The notes under the pieces were generated by a model. The model did no database searches, was not told the DNA's origin, and worked only from the letters and a program-made list of their open reading frames with translations. 64,000 nucleotides of DNA, taken from the NCBI GenBank assembly GCA_031271805.1, contig JAISUX010000053.1:1-64000 (forward strand), given 5' to 3'. This DNA comes from Tannerella sp. GTDB lineage: Bacteria > Bacteroidota > Bacteroidia > Bacteroidales > Tannerellaceae. The position numbers and the translations under genes are program-made. This document shows positions 44,800 to 53,578 of the stretch, in pieces. How positions within the stretch are numbered: the stretch's first letter is position 1; each line of letters begins with the position of its first letter.

Positions 44800-46536
44800 A
44801 TGAAAAAGACGATAATATATTTATGGTTACTGATTGCGGGGTTTTCGCTTAACGGATGTTACGATTTGGACACCTACCCCGGCGATACCCTGAGTGAAAG
44901 TCTGTTCTGGAAAACGGAAGACCATGCGCATCAAGCTATGATGGGTATCTATTCCACTTTCCGCAGCAACGGAAATGTCTATAACCGTCACTTCATGTGG
45001 GACGAATTAGGCGAAACAGCTTACGGCTACGACCAGATAGCAGGTATCCCGCGCGGCACATATACCGCACGCGACGGCGATGTCAGCGGCAAATGGCAAG
45101 GACTTTATGAGTGCGTACAACGCGCTAATATTGTGATTACAAGGGTTTCGGGCATGAGTGTCGATGCAAGCGTCATCAACCAATACGTTGCCGAGGCCAA
45201 ATTCCTTCGCGCCGTGGCTTATTTTGAGTTGCTGAAATTCTTCGGCGGCGTGCCTTACTACGACGAGACAACGAATGTGAACGTCGAATATGCCGACCTC
45301 AAGAAGCCCCGCAGCTCGGCCGACGAGATACGCGCTTATATCATAGCCGACCTGAAAGAAGCTATCAACGCATTGCCTGTTTCTTACGCCGCAAGCGAGT
45401 ACGGACGCGCTACCAAGGGCGCCGCTTATGCCTTGCTCGGAAAGGTCTATCTCTACAACAAGGAATGGAAAAACGCTATTACCAACTTTGAAGAGATAGT
45501 CAATAACCGCTCTAACAACTATGGTTATGCACTTGATCCCGATTATGCGCATATCTTCAAGCTGTACAATGGCGATAAAAGTCCCGAAATGATTTTTTCC
45601 ATCCAGAACAAGAGCGGCGTAGGCACTGCATACGGTATGCCTATGAACTTCTACATGGGAACCCGTAATTCTTACGGCAGTTGCTGGAACAACACCGTCC
45701 CTGGCACTCAACTGATCGACAGCTACGAATATCCTGACGGCAGACCGTTCAACTGGGATGATATTTTCCCGGGTTACAACGCTATGTCGGTTGACGAGCG
45801 CAAGGCTTTGCTGTGCGTAGGTTACAACGGTTCGGCTATCACGCTTGGCGACATTGATACCGCAAAAATACTGAAGGCATATACCAACCGCGATCCGCGC
45901 CTGATGGCTACCGCCATCGTGCCTTATTCGCACTATCTGGGATGGAGCGCCAATGCGCCTAAAGACATGCTGTTCATACTCGAAACGACGGGAAGCGCTG
46001 CGCCTAACGGAGATTCGCCGCTCGGCACGATGCGTAACAATAACGGCTCGTGGCGTACATATTTCTATCGCAAATTCGTAACCGAAGCCGACCTCGACGG
46101 AGCAATCTCCGATCGCGCTCATACGCCTTTCGAGTTCCCCATTATCCGCTATGCCGACGTGCTGCTGATGCTGGCTGAGGCTTACAACGAAGACGGACAG
46201 CTTGATAATGCCGTAACGCAAATTAATAAGGTACGCGCGCGTGTGAACCTTCCGGGCATCAATTCCGGACCGGACTATCTTGCCGCCACAACCAAAGAGG
46301 CCGTTTTCCAGCGTATAATGAAAGAACGCGCATGGGAGATGACCGGCGAAGGACACCGCTTCAACGACCTTCAACGATGGGGCAACGCCAAGGAAGTTAT
46401 CGCCGCCAACCCGCCGGTCGGCATCTACGGCGACCAACTCTATACCCATCCGTTCCTCGACAGAGATTACCTCTGGCCTATTCCCGGAGCGGAAATCGAA
46501 AGAAATCCCGACCTGACACAAAATCCGGGTTGGTGA
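44800..46536 (+). CDS. SusD/RagB-family glycan-binding lipoprotein 1
   Basis: A 578-residue surface lipoprotein that caps the SusC porter and binds the incoming oligosaccharide. The leader ends in the lipobox LNGC (Cys about 20). The body has SusD TPR-like helices: AKFLRAVAYFELLKFFGGVPYYD, SADEIRAYIIADLKEAINALP, TKGAAYALLGKVYLYNKEW, and the C-terminal RIMKERAWEMTGEGHRFNDLQRW and LWPIPGAEIERNPDLTQNPGW, a family hallmark. It starts 11 bp after susC-1 and is followed by a strong terminator. Confidence 0.95.
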   Translation: MKKTIIYLWLLIAGFSLNGCYDLDTYPGDTLSESLFWKTEDHAHQAMMGIYSTFRSNGNVYNRHFMWDELGETAYGYDQIAGIPRGTYTARDGDVSGKWQGLYECVQRANIVITRVSGMSVDASVINQYVAEAKFLRAVAYFELLKFFGGVPYYDETTNVNVEYADLKKPRSSADEIRAYIIADLKEAINALPVSYAASEYGRATKGAAYALLGKVYLYNKEWKNAITNFEEIVNNRSNNYGYALDPDYAHIFKLYNGDKSPEMIFSIQNKSGVGTAYGMPMNFYMGTRNSYGSCWNNTVPGTQLIDSYEYPDGRPFNWDDIFPGYNAMSVDERKALLCVGYNGSAITLGDIDTAKILKAYTNRDPRLMATAIVPYSHYLGWSANAPKDMLFILETTGSAAPNGDSPLGTMRNNNGSWRTYFYRKFVTEADLDGAISDRAHTPFEFPIIRYADVLLMLAEAYNEDGQLDNAVTQINKVRARVNLPGINSGPDYLAATTKEAVFQRIMKERAWEMTGEGHRFNDLQRWGNAKEVIAANPPVGIYGDQLYTHPFLDRDYLWPIPGAEIERNPDLTQNPGW

Positions 46537-46561
46537 TAGTGTGCTTTGTAATTTAGTTTTG

Positions 46562-46598
46562 TCCACGGATTGCACATCTGCAGTCCGTGGATTTTTTT
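46562..46598 (+). terminator. Intrinsic terminator after susD-1
   Basis: A 13-bp stem (46562-46574 with 46579-46591, one G-U pair) around the loop CATC, followed by seven T (46592-46598). The other strand lacks a T-run, so it acts on the rightward transcript. Confidence 0.88.
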
Positions 46599-46602
46599 CA
46601 CC

Positions 46603-49497
46603 TTATTTCTTCACAATCTTATACGACACATCGGCGATTTTGAGGATGTAAATGCCTGCGGGTAAAGTCGAAACGTCAATTTTCAACGGCGAACCGGACT
46701 TGTCGAAACGTATTACCGTTCGTCCCGAAAGATCGTAAATACACACATTATCAATCGTTTGACTATAGTTTTCGACGATTATCTCATCCGTGACCGGATT
46801 AGGATAAATCTTGGGCGCCGGTTCGGCGTTTATCGCTTCGAGGCCTGACGAGTTGTCGTAAACAGCTCTCAGACTGATACTTTTCGATAGCGTTTCATTA
46901 TAAACCGGCGTCTCCACAATTTGTATTTCCTCGCTTCCCGCTTGCTGCTCGCAGCGCAACGACAGATGGAAATAGAGAGTGCCATTGCTGCGACTGGTCT
47001 GATGCACTTCCGCAGCAATCAGATTCTCCCCTTCGCGCAACAAATCGTAGGGCACCGGAAATTCGACGGTCGCAGTGAACTGGCTTCTCTTCGCCAAAGT
47101 TTCGTTTGTGAGTTCACCCTGCGGCAGATTGCATCGCCCGATTTCCGTCCCGTTGACATAAACAGCGGCGCCATCGTCGGCCGCGACTATGACCTTGAAA
47201 TCTCTTTTCTTATCTAAGTCGCTTATTGTAAATGCCTTACGAAAATATGCCGTCGGGACTTTATTTTCCTTATCATCACCATACCGGATAAGGGTCGTTT
47301 TATTGGTGACATTATCGTAGCCGTATTGGAAAGGCGAAATGCCTTGTTGCCACGATTTATCGTCGTAACTATCTGAATACCAATCATTATCAGCAAGAAG
47401 CGGGACATCCCAATACTTCCATTCGCTGTCGTAGTCGATGAACGTCAATTCGTAAGGAATCTCGGTGATTTCCCAATGCTTGAAAGTGTAATCGCTCACA
47501 TCAGAGGCTTGTACGCTTATCATATTGCCATCAAAATATCGTATGGAGGCATTATTGCCGGGCACGTTTTCGCCGTTGAACGTAAAACTGGAAGTCTCAA
47601 TATTAGACGACAAGGAAACGGTGTGCAAAGCCGCCGAATCCATGAAATGCTCGCTCAAATGCCGCATGGTAATATATGGGCGCTCAGATGCAAAAGCCTT
47701 CATCTTAGCTATTTCCTTATCGAAATCGGCATCATGATTGTATAATTTTTTGTGATAGACTATCTCGTCGCTTATTTTGGCGGCAAGCGAATCAATAATA
47801 ACATTCACGCGCTCAGGCGCAAAGGTCGTATGCAGCCTGACACAAAAACCGTTCAGGAATTTTTGCCTTAGTTCCGGATTCTCCATTATACGCCTCATAG
47901 GAAGCATTATCTTCTCATAATCAGGATCATAAATACATTGAACATAATCCTCAATATAGTTAGGCTTATAAAGATAAAAGCCCTGATCGGTATCGTACAG
48001 AAGCCAACGCCATACGCCGCCGTCGTTCTTTTTCCATATAATGTAGTTAAAATGCCAATCCCAATTGCTGATATACATTTCTGTCATCACATAATTCATG
48101 TATTCTTCGATGTCGATTTGTGTTTCGAGAAATCCGATAATCTTGTCGTTCGGAGTAGATGTATCTTTCAAATAAGATAACATACTGTTGTATTCGTAAG
48201 ATGTTTCTCCGGGTTTATAATAAACAAATTCGTCTTCATCCAAACCGTAATTTGTGTAAAAATAATCCTTATTGTGTCGTTCACGCAGATTCGCGATTCC
48301 CATATAATTGCCGTTGATAAAGCATATCGCCGGCTCATAAGCCTGATAATCAATATCCATTTGCTCTATGATAAGCGTTTGCATCATGGCGTCACGCATC
48401 ATAGCCCTGGCGAAATCCTGCCCCCCGTTGCGAAGTTGTATGTCTTTATATTTTTTACCCGGTTTGCCGGCAAACAAGTCGTAGCGCAAGCGGTTATCGC
48501 CGAATTTTTTACGCGGGGATATATGCAACGTTTTCAGCGCGTAACGTCGCGAGTAATTGCCGCCGATGGATATATCCAACTCCTGGTTTAAACATGATGC
48601 TCCGCACGTGTCGTACAGTTCCATATTGGCAGGCCTGTCCCATTCCTGATTCCAGTTTTCGACATCGCCCGTTCCCTCAACATAAATTCCTATAGCGCTG
48701 TCTGTCAAGTTCTTTTGTTCGGTTACTATTGAGACTACGGGAAGCGTAAAATTGCGCTCACCGACAAAATATGTGTTTGTAAGCGCCTGACTTGGTATCT
48801 TGCCGTCAATAAAAGTGACAGCCCTCAATACGGTCGTTTGCGTGAATTTCAACACTTCCCCTTTTTCGTAAACAGTTGATTGCAAGGTTGGTTCGCTTGC
48901 ATCAAGAGTATAGCGAACCGTCGCACCGTCAGGAATATTGACAAACGACACTTCTACCGGCTCGGCATAAAATCCTCCGAACTTAGAGACCATCGGAAGG
49001 CTGCACACAGGCGTAGAGGCCTGCTGTTTCCCCGTGTTCGACGTTCCTGCGCTGTGTTCTACGAAAAACGCCCATTCGTCGCCGTCGTCTATCCGCCCGT
49101 ACGACACATTCCGATATTGCTGCGGATAAGTAACCTCATCGACAAGGCTTCCCGCCTTGTCGAACAGATAAAGCGCCCCGCCTTCCGGCTCTAATTTGAA
49201 ACTTGCATGTCGCGCTATTTCGTCGCGCTCGAACCATACTATTGCATACCCGCCTCCCGGAACGATTTGATGAGAAGTGCGCCATTTTTTCGGCTCCGAC
49301 AATTTATCGGAAAAATAATAATTGTTCAGATTTTCTTGGATTGCGCTGTCATTACGCACCTCAACCCACATGCTATAGTTCTTCGATTCATCCATGAGGG
49401 CGGACACATTGTTCGACATCAATTCGTTGATATGCAACTTAGCAGAAAGCGACATTGCGAAAACCACACATAATGAGACAGTTAAAGTCGTTTTCAT
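46603..49497 (-). CDS. CotH-family protein with lamin-tail domain, T9SS-secreted
   Basis: A 964-residue secreted protein. In order: signal peptide (cut near LSA-K); lamin-tail-like domain (HINELMSNN, WVEVRNDS, about 20-120); a chitobiase-C-like Ig domain (about 165-240, VRYTLDASEPTLQS); a CotH kinase-like domain (about 245-600, with LDISIGGNYSRRYALKTLHI and a downstream NWDWHFNYIIWK segment); a beta-sandwich (about 690-860); and a type IX sorting domain (IYPNPVTDEIIVE...LPAGIYILKI). CotH proteins include spore-coat protein kinases; a Bacteroidetes target is unknown. It starts 13 bp after queH. Confidence 0.85.
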   Translation of the reverse strand: MKTTLTVSLCVVFAMSLSAKLHINELMSNNVSALMDESKNYSMWVEVRNDSAIQENLNNYYFSDKLSEPKKWRTSHQIVPGGGYAIVWFERDEIARHASFKLEPEGGALYLFDKAGSLVDEVTYPQQYRNVSYGRIDDGDEWAFFVEHSAGTSNTGKQQASTPVCSLPMVSKFGGFYAEPVEVSFVNIPDGATVRYTLDASEPTLQSTVYEKGEVLKFTQTTVLRAVTFIDGKIPSQALTNTYFVGERNFTLPVVSIVTEQKNLTDSAIGIYVEGTGDVENWNQEWDRPANMELYDTCGASCLNQELDISIGGNYSRRYALKTLHISPRKKFGDNRLRYDLFAGKPGKKYKDIQLRNGGQDFARAMMRDAMMQTLIIEQMDIDYQAYEPAICFINGNYMGIANLRERHNKDYFYTNYGLDEDEFVYYKPGETSYEYNSMLSYLKDTSTPNDKIIGFLETQIDIEEYMNYVMTEMYISNWDWHFNYIIWKKNDGGVWRWLLYDTDQGFYLYKPNYIEDYVQCIYDPDYEKIMLPMRRIMENPELRQKFLNGFCVRLHTTFAPERVNVIIDSLAAKISDEIVYHKKLYNHDADFDKEIAKMKAFASERPYITMRHLSEHFMDSAALHTVSLSSNIETSSFTFNGENVPGNNASIRYFDGNMISVQASDVSDYTFKHWEITEIPYELTFIDYDSEWKYWDVPLLADNDWYSDSYDDKSWQQGISPFQYGYDNVTNKTTLIRYGDDKENKVPTAYFRKAFTISDLDKKRDFKVIVAADDGAAVYVNGTEIGRCNLPQGELTNETLAKRSQFTATVEFPVPYDLLREGENLIAAEVHQTSRSNGTLYFHLSLRCEQQAGSEEIQIVETPVYNETLSKSISLRAVYDNSSGLEAINAEPAPKIYPNPVTDEIIVENYSQTIDNVCIYDLSGRTVIRFDKSGSPLKIDVSTLPAGIYILKIADVSYKIVKK

Positions 49498-49510
49498 CTA
49501 TTCGAGGGAG

Positions 49511-50095
49511 TTATGTTGTAAAAGATTTTGCCGAAAATTCACAGCCACAAAATTGTTGGTTATAGAAAGCATATTCGCGGACGAGTTCGTTACGACGCTC
49601 CGTCAAGCCGCCTTTGCGCCAGTTCTGCGACCAAAATGTCAAACCGGGATAGAGAGCGGCGGCATAATTGCCTGCTATGGTTATCTGTTCGAGGCTTTTC
49701 CAGCGCGAAGTAGCGAGGGTTGTGGCGAAAACCCCGAAACCGTGCTCTGCGGCATAACGGGCAGTGACAGAAAGACGGATTTTGAAACATTGCAAACAGC
49801 GTTCGCCGCGTTCAGGCTCGCTTTCAAGACCCCGCACCTCCGAAAGCCACTTCTCATGGTCGTAGTCGGCATCAACAAAATCAAGTCCAAGCATCGCCGC
49901 ATGACGAATCGACTCATTCTTACGCCTTTCGTACTCCTCGCGCGGAAAAATATTCGGGTTGAAATAAAAAACGGTCGGACGAATGTCGTTAGCTAACAGA
50001 CACTCGACAATGGCCGAAGAGCACGGGGCGCAACAAACATGAAGCAAGATCTCCCCTACTCCGTTCGGCGTTATTATTGTCAGTTTTTTTGCCAT
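49511..50095 (-). CDS. queH: Epoxyqueuosine reductase QueH
   Basis: A 194-residue enzyme of the DUF208/QueH family that reduces epoxyqueuosine in tRNA, the last step of queuosine synthesis, without cobalamin. The cysteine set is intact: C21, C22, C25 in HVCCAPCS, C100 and C103 in CLQCF, and C183, C185 in FCGCEF, proposed to hold an iron-sulfur cluster and a second iron. NPNIFPREEYERRK and TTLATSRWKS are family signatures. It precedes the CotH gene in a leftward pair, with no obvious functional link. Confidence 0.93.
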   Translation of the reverse strand: MAKKLTIITPNGVGEILLHVCCAPCSSAIVECLLANDIRPTVFYFNPNIFPREEYERRKNESIRHAAMLGLDFVDADYDHEKWLSEVRGLESEPERGERCLQCFKIRLSVTARYAAEHGFGVFATTLATSRWKSLEQITIAGNYAAALYPGLTFWSQNWRKGGLTERRNELVREYAFYNQQFCGCEFSAKSFTT

Positions 50096-50229
50096 TCCTC
50101 TTTCAAATTGATATTATTTTACGCAAATAAACAACATTTAACCACATATAGATTAAACCTTTTCAAAAAACATTCGTCTATCAAGACACATTTAGGTTAG
50201 GTTTTTTCATATTTTAGGTTTTTAAGGCT

Positions 50230-50269
50230 GGGAAGAGCATAGCTGTGAGGCTGGGCTCTTCTCTTTTTT
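50230..50269 (+). terminator. Orphan hairpin plus T-run between queH and GH5
   Basis: A 9-bp stem (50230-50238 with 50255-50263) built on GAAGAGC/GCTCTTC, a 16-nt loop, and six T at 50264-50269. Both flanking genes point away, and no rightward gene lies between queH and it, so it may end a small RNA or act as a leader attenuator for GH5. The rest of the 293-bp gap shows no coding frame or tRNA. Confidence 0.55.
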
Positions 50270-50348
50270 ATATGACTGCAAAAATATCATTTATTTCGGA
50301 TATTTGCAAAAAAAACGGGCAAAAATTTTTTTCATAATTTTTTTTCTT

Positions 50349-50356
50349 TATTTTTG
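50349..50356 (+). promoter_or_regulatory. Possible -7 box for the GH5-CE7 operon
   Basis: TATTTTTG fits TAnnTTTG, 32 nt before the GH5 ATG and downstream of the hairpin. No TTTG is found at -33, and the region is T-rich, so the match is weak. Confidence 0.4.
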
Positions 50357-50388
50357 TGTATTTATTTCACTCAAAATAATCAATACTT

Positions 50389-51648
50389 ATGAGTAAATGG
50401 GTTACATTATCATTGATAATACTTTGTGTATCAATGTCTTGCAAAACGAAGGATAGGGACAGCGGTTTTACGGGAGACCGCCAGTCCGAAGATTTTGTCC
50501 GCGTATCGGGAGCGGATCTGATCAAACCCGACGGCAGTAAACTTTTTATCCGTGGCACTAACCTCGGCAACTGGCTTAATCCCGAAGGCTATATGTTCGG
50601 ATTCAGGAAAACCAATTCTCCCGGACGTATCAACCAAATGTTCTGCGAACTTGTCGGCCCCGAACTTGCAGCGGATTTTTGGCGCAGATTCAAAGAAAAT
50701 TATGTCACACGCAAGGACATTGAATTTATCGCTTCGACAGGTGCAAACACTATCCGCCTGCCTTTTCATTACAAACTTTTCACCGACGAGGACTACATGG
50801 GACTGACATCGAATCAGGATGGTTTTCGCCTGATAGACAGCGCAGTAAGCTGGTGTAGCGATAACGACATCTACCTGATACTCGATATGCACGACGCTCC
50901 GGGCGGACAAACAGGCGATAATATAGACGACAGTTATGGCTACCCGTGGCTCTTTGAAAGCCTTGAAAGCCAGGAGCTTTTTTGCGAAATATGGACTAAA
51001 ATCGCCGACCACTACAAGAATGAACCGGTTATTCTCGGCTATGATCTTATAAATGAGCCTATTGCGCCTTATTTTGAGAACAAAGACTCGCTTAACAGCC
51101 TGCTTGAGCCGCTCTACAAGAAAGTGATAAATTCCATCCGCAAGGTTGACAAAAACCATATCGTCATGCTCGGCGGCGCACAGTGGAACGGCAATTTCAA
51201 ACCATTTAAGGATGCTTCGTTCGATAAACAGATGATGTACACTTGCCATCGCTATGGCGGCGAACCGACCAAAGAGGCTATCCGGGCTTTCATTTCATTC
51301 CGCGACAGCGTCAACCTCCCCATGTACATGGGCGAAATAGGCCACAACAAGGATGAATGGCAGGCTACATTCTGCAAAACGATGGAAGATGCCAACATCG
51401 GATACACATTCTGGCCATATAAAAAGAAGGACAGCTCGTCGTTTGTCGGTATCACGGCTCCGGACGAGTGGCAATCGGTCATCGACTTCTCCGAAGCCCC
51501 GCGCACTATATATAAAGAGCTTCGTGAGGCGCGCCCCAATCAAGCTCTTGCGAAGAAAGCGTTAGACGGTTTTATTGACGCTTGCAGGTTCGAAAACTGT
51601 ATCGTTCAAGACAGCTATATACGATCATTAGGATTGACAGTCAAATAA
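50389..51648 (+). CDS. GH5-family glycoside hydrolase, lipoprotein
   Basis: A 419-residue endo-glycanase candidate (cellulase family). Lipobox at VSMSC (Cys 18). Landmarks of the (beta/alpha)8 fold: IRGTNLGNWL, TGANTIRLPFHY, LILDMHDAPGG, acid/base E223 in DLINEP, and nucleophile E316 in PMYMGEIG, with FWPYKK carrying the substrate-stacking Trp. Activity could be on glucan, mannan or xyloglucan; the sequence alone does not decide. It is followed 25 bp later by an acetyl-xylan-esterase-type gene, so an acetylated hemicellulose is plausible. Confidence 0.9.
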   Translation: MSKWVTLSLIILCVSMSCKTKDRDSGFTGDRQSEDFVRVSGADLIKPDGSKLFIRGTNLGNWLNPEGYMFGFRKTNSPGRINQMFCELVGPELAADFWRRFKENYVTRKDIEFIASTGANTIRLPFHYKLFTDEDYMGLTSNQDGFRLIDSAVSWCSDNDIYLILDMHDAPGGQTGDNIDDSYGYPWLFESLESQELFCEIWTKIADHYKNEPVILGYDLINEPIAPYFENKDSLNSLLEPLYKKVINSIRKVDKNHIVMLGGAQWNGNFKPFKDASFDKQMMYTCHRYGGEPTKEAIRAFISFRDSVNLPMYMGEIGHNKDEWQATFCKTMEDANIGYTFWPYKKKDSSSFVGITAPDEWQSVIDFSEAPRTIYKELREARPNQALAKKALDGFIDACRFENCIVQDSYIRSLGLTVK

Positions 51649-51673
51649 TTACATAATTTAAAGTCATTTAATC

Positions 51674-52954
51674 ATGAAGAAAAAGTTATCATTCGCTTTA
51701 ACCCTGTTGTGTTTTGCAGGGATTTTTACGGGCGTCCTGGCTCAGCCGGCGCAAAAATTTGTGAATATCATCATTTCGCCCGACCATGCCGATTGGCAGT
51801 ACAAAACAAAAGAAAATGCAACCTTCAAGGTGCAAGTGTTCAGGGACAATGTGTTAGTCAAAAACGCCTCGGTCGATTACGAACTCGGACCGGAAGCCTT
51901 CCCGACCGAAACGAAGCAAAACGTCATCCTCAAGAACGGGGAGTTAACGCTTAAGTCGAGTATGAAAGAAGCCGGCTTCCTGCGTTGCAAGGTCATAGCC
52001 AACATCGACGGAGTAAGGTATGAGGAGTCGGCTACGGTTGGATACGACGTCGATAAAATCGTACCGGCAACGGCCGATCCTAAGGATTTTGACGAGTTCT
52101 GGTCGAACGCTATCTCCGAAGCCCGTAAGACGCCTCTCGACGCCAAAGCCATATTGTTGCCGGAAAGGTGCACTTCGACACAGAACTTCTATGAGGTAAG
52201 TTTTCAGAATGACCGTGCAGGATCACGTATGTACGGCATACTCGTAATGCCCAAGAAACCCGGCAAATATCCGGCCTTACTGCGAGTTCCCGGCGCCGGG
52301 ATACGCCCTTACTACGGCTCGCCTTTGGCCGATGACGTCATCACGCTTGAGATAGGCATCCATGGGATTTCGGTCACTTTAGCCCAGGAAGTTTACAACA
52401 ACCTGAGCGCCGGCGCCCTCAACGGCTATTGGCAAATAAACATGAACGACCGCGATAAGCATTACTACAAGCGGGTTTACACCGGTTGCGTCCGCGCCGT
52501 CGATTTTATCTATTCATTACCCGAATTTGACGGCAACACCGTCGGCGTGACAGGTGGCAGCCAGGGAGGCGCATTGTCGATAGTTACCGCCGGCTTAGAC
52601 TCACGCATCAAATTCCTCGCCGCCTTCTACCCCGCTCTCTGCGATTATGCCGGCTACCTCAATCACCGCGCCGGAGGCTGGCCGCACTACTTCAGAAACG
52701 CCTCGCCCAAACCGAACGAAGTCGAAACACTCGCCTACTTCGACGTAGTGAACTTCGCACGCCGCGTCAAGGCCGATGGTTTGTACAGTTGGGGCTATAA
52801 CGACCCTACTTGCCCGCCGACGTCGATGTATGCAGCCTACAATGTCATTCCCGGCAAAAAAGAGCTTCAATTGTTCTTGAATACAGGGCATTGGACATAT
52901 CCGGAACAATCAAAGATAAGCTCCGACTGGCTAAAAAAACGACTTGAAAAATAA
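51674..52954 (+). CDS. CE7-family acetyl esterase (acetyl-xylan esterase)
   Basis: A 426-residue exported esterase. After a signal peptide (ending VLAQ) a beta domain spans about 25-125, then an alpha/beta-hydrolase of the AXE1 type: RVPGAGIRPYYG, nucleophile S296 in GGSQGG, D377 in GYNDPTCPP and H406 in NTGHW complete the triad, and PEFDGNTVGVTGG precedes the nucleophile. CE7 enzymes remove acetyl groups from xylo-oligosaccharides and cephalosporin C. It works downstream of the GH5 enzyme in the same operon. Confidence 0.9.
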   Translation: MKKKLSFALTLLCFAGIFTGVLAQPAQKFVNIIISPDHADWQYKTKENATFKVQVFRDNVLVKNASVDYELGPEAFPTETKQNVILKNGELTLKSSMKEAGFLRCKVIANIDGVRYEESATVGYDVDKIVPATADPKDFDEFWSNAISEARKTPLDAKAILLPERCTSTQNFYEVSFQNDRAGSRMYGILVMPKKPGKYPALLRVPGAGIRPYYGSPLADDVITLEIGIHGISVTLAQEVYNNLSAGALNGYWQINMNDRDKHYYKRVYTGCVRAVDFIYSLPEFDGNTVGVTGGSQGGALSIVTAGLDSRIKFLAAFYPALCDYAGYLNHRAGGWPHYFRNASPKPNEVETLAYFDVVNFARRVKADGLYSWGYNDPTCPPTSMYAAYNVIPGKKELQLFLNTGHWTYPEQSKISSDWLKKRLEK

Positions 52955-52994
52955 TTTTTTTTTCAATAAATCGTTATTAATTAAAATTAATGTA

Positions 52995-53002
52995 TATCTT
53001 TG
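52995..53002 (+). promoter_or_regulatory. -7 box of the RRM gene
   Basis: TATCTTTG, a full match, with no TTTG at -33. It implies an untranslated leader of about 120 nt before the ATG at 53129. Confidence 0.55.
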
Positions 53003-53128
53003 CCGGTGATTTGGGCGCGAATTTTATAGTTTAGTTCTTCTTTATTACATTACACTGTTTTAAGCAGTCTCACCTTTTAATCTTCATTCTCAATCAGTTA
53101 TAGAGTATTTATTTTAATCAAAAGTCAA

Positions 53129-53470
53129 ATGAACATTTACATTGCAGGTTTAAGTTACGAGGTCACGGACACTGACTTAAACGAATTGTTCGCAGAGTAT
53201 GGCGAAGTCACCTCTGCAAAAGTTATTACCGACAGGGAATCCGGAAGATCAAAAGGATTTGGTTTTGTCGAAATGTCCAAAGATGAGGAAGGACAGAAAG
53301 CCATCGAAGAACTCAACGGAGCGGAATACGACGGTAAGGTAATCACCGTTAGCGTAGCCCGTCCACGTACCGAACGCCCGTCGTTCGGCGGCGGTGGCGG
53401 AGGCAATCGCGGCGGATACCGCAAAGACAACGACCGCCGCAGAGACGGCGGATACGGTAGGAGATACTAA
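53129..53470 (+). CDS. RRM RNA-binding protein with Gly/Arg tail
   Basis: A 113-residue single RRM protein. RNP2 is MNIYIAGL at the very N-terminus and RNP1 is SKGFGFVEM near 47-55, both with the aromatic residues that stack RNA bases. Residues about 85-113 are Gly/Arg/Tyr-rich (GGGGGNRGGYRKD...), as in cold-shock-type glycine-rich RNA-binding proteins. Bacteroides species lack Hfq and ProQ and carry several such proteins, which are studied as post-transcriptional regulators. It is monocistronic, with its own -7 box, a long leader and a strong terminator. Confidence 0.93.
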   Translation: MNIYIAGLSYEVTDTDLNELFAEYGEVTSAKVITDRESGRSKGFGFVEMSKDEEGQKAIEELNGAEYDGKVITVSVARPRTERPSFGGGGGGNRGGYRKDNDRRRDGGYGRRY

Positions 53471-53494
53471 TCCCTTACCGCTTTGTTGGAATCA

Positions 53495-53541
53495 ATAATC
53501 AATTATCTTGGGGGAAACCTCAAGATAGTTGGTTATTTTTT
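53495..53541 (+). terminator. Intrinsic terminator after the RRM gene
   Basis: A 19-bp stem (53495-53513 with 53518-53536, three G-U pairs) closed by a GAAA tetraloop and followed by T at 53536-53541. It ends the RRM transcript before the convergent GH106 gene. Confidence 0.88.
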
Positions 53542-53578
53542 CTATAAACCACCATGAAATCCTCAATAAAAGGTCTCT

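Noticed and set aside
45007..46575. A 522-codon open frame on the minus strand across susD-1
   Set aside because: It lies opposite a clear SusD gene, shows no recognisable domain and reflects codon bias of the true gene.
52944..52972. T-rich stretch after the CE7 gene as terminator
   Set aside because: Only an A/T stem (TTGAAAAA with TTTTTCAA) can form; not distinct from the AT-rich background.
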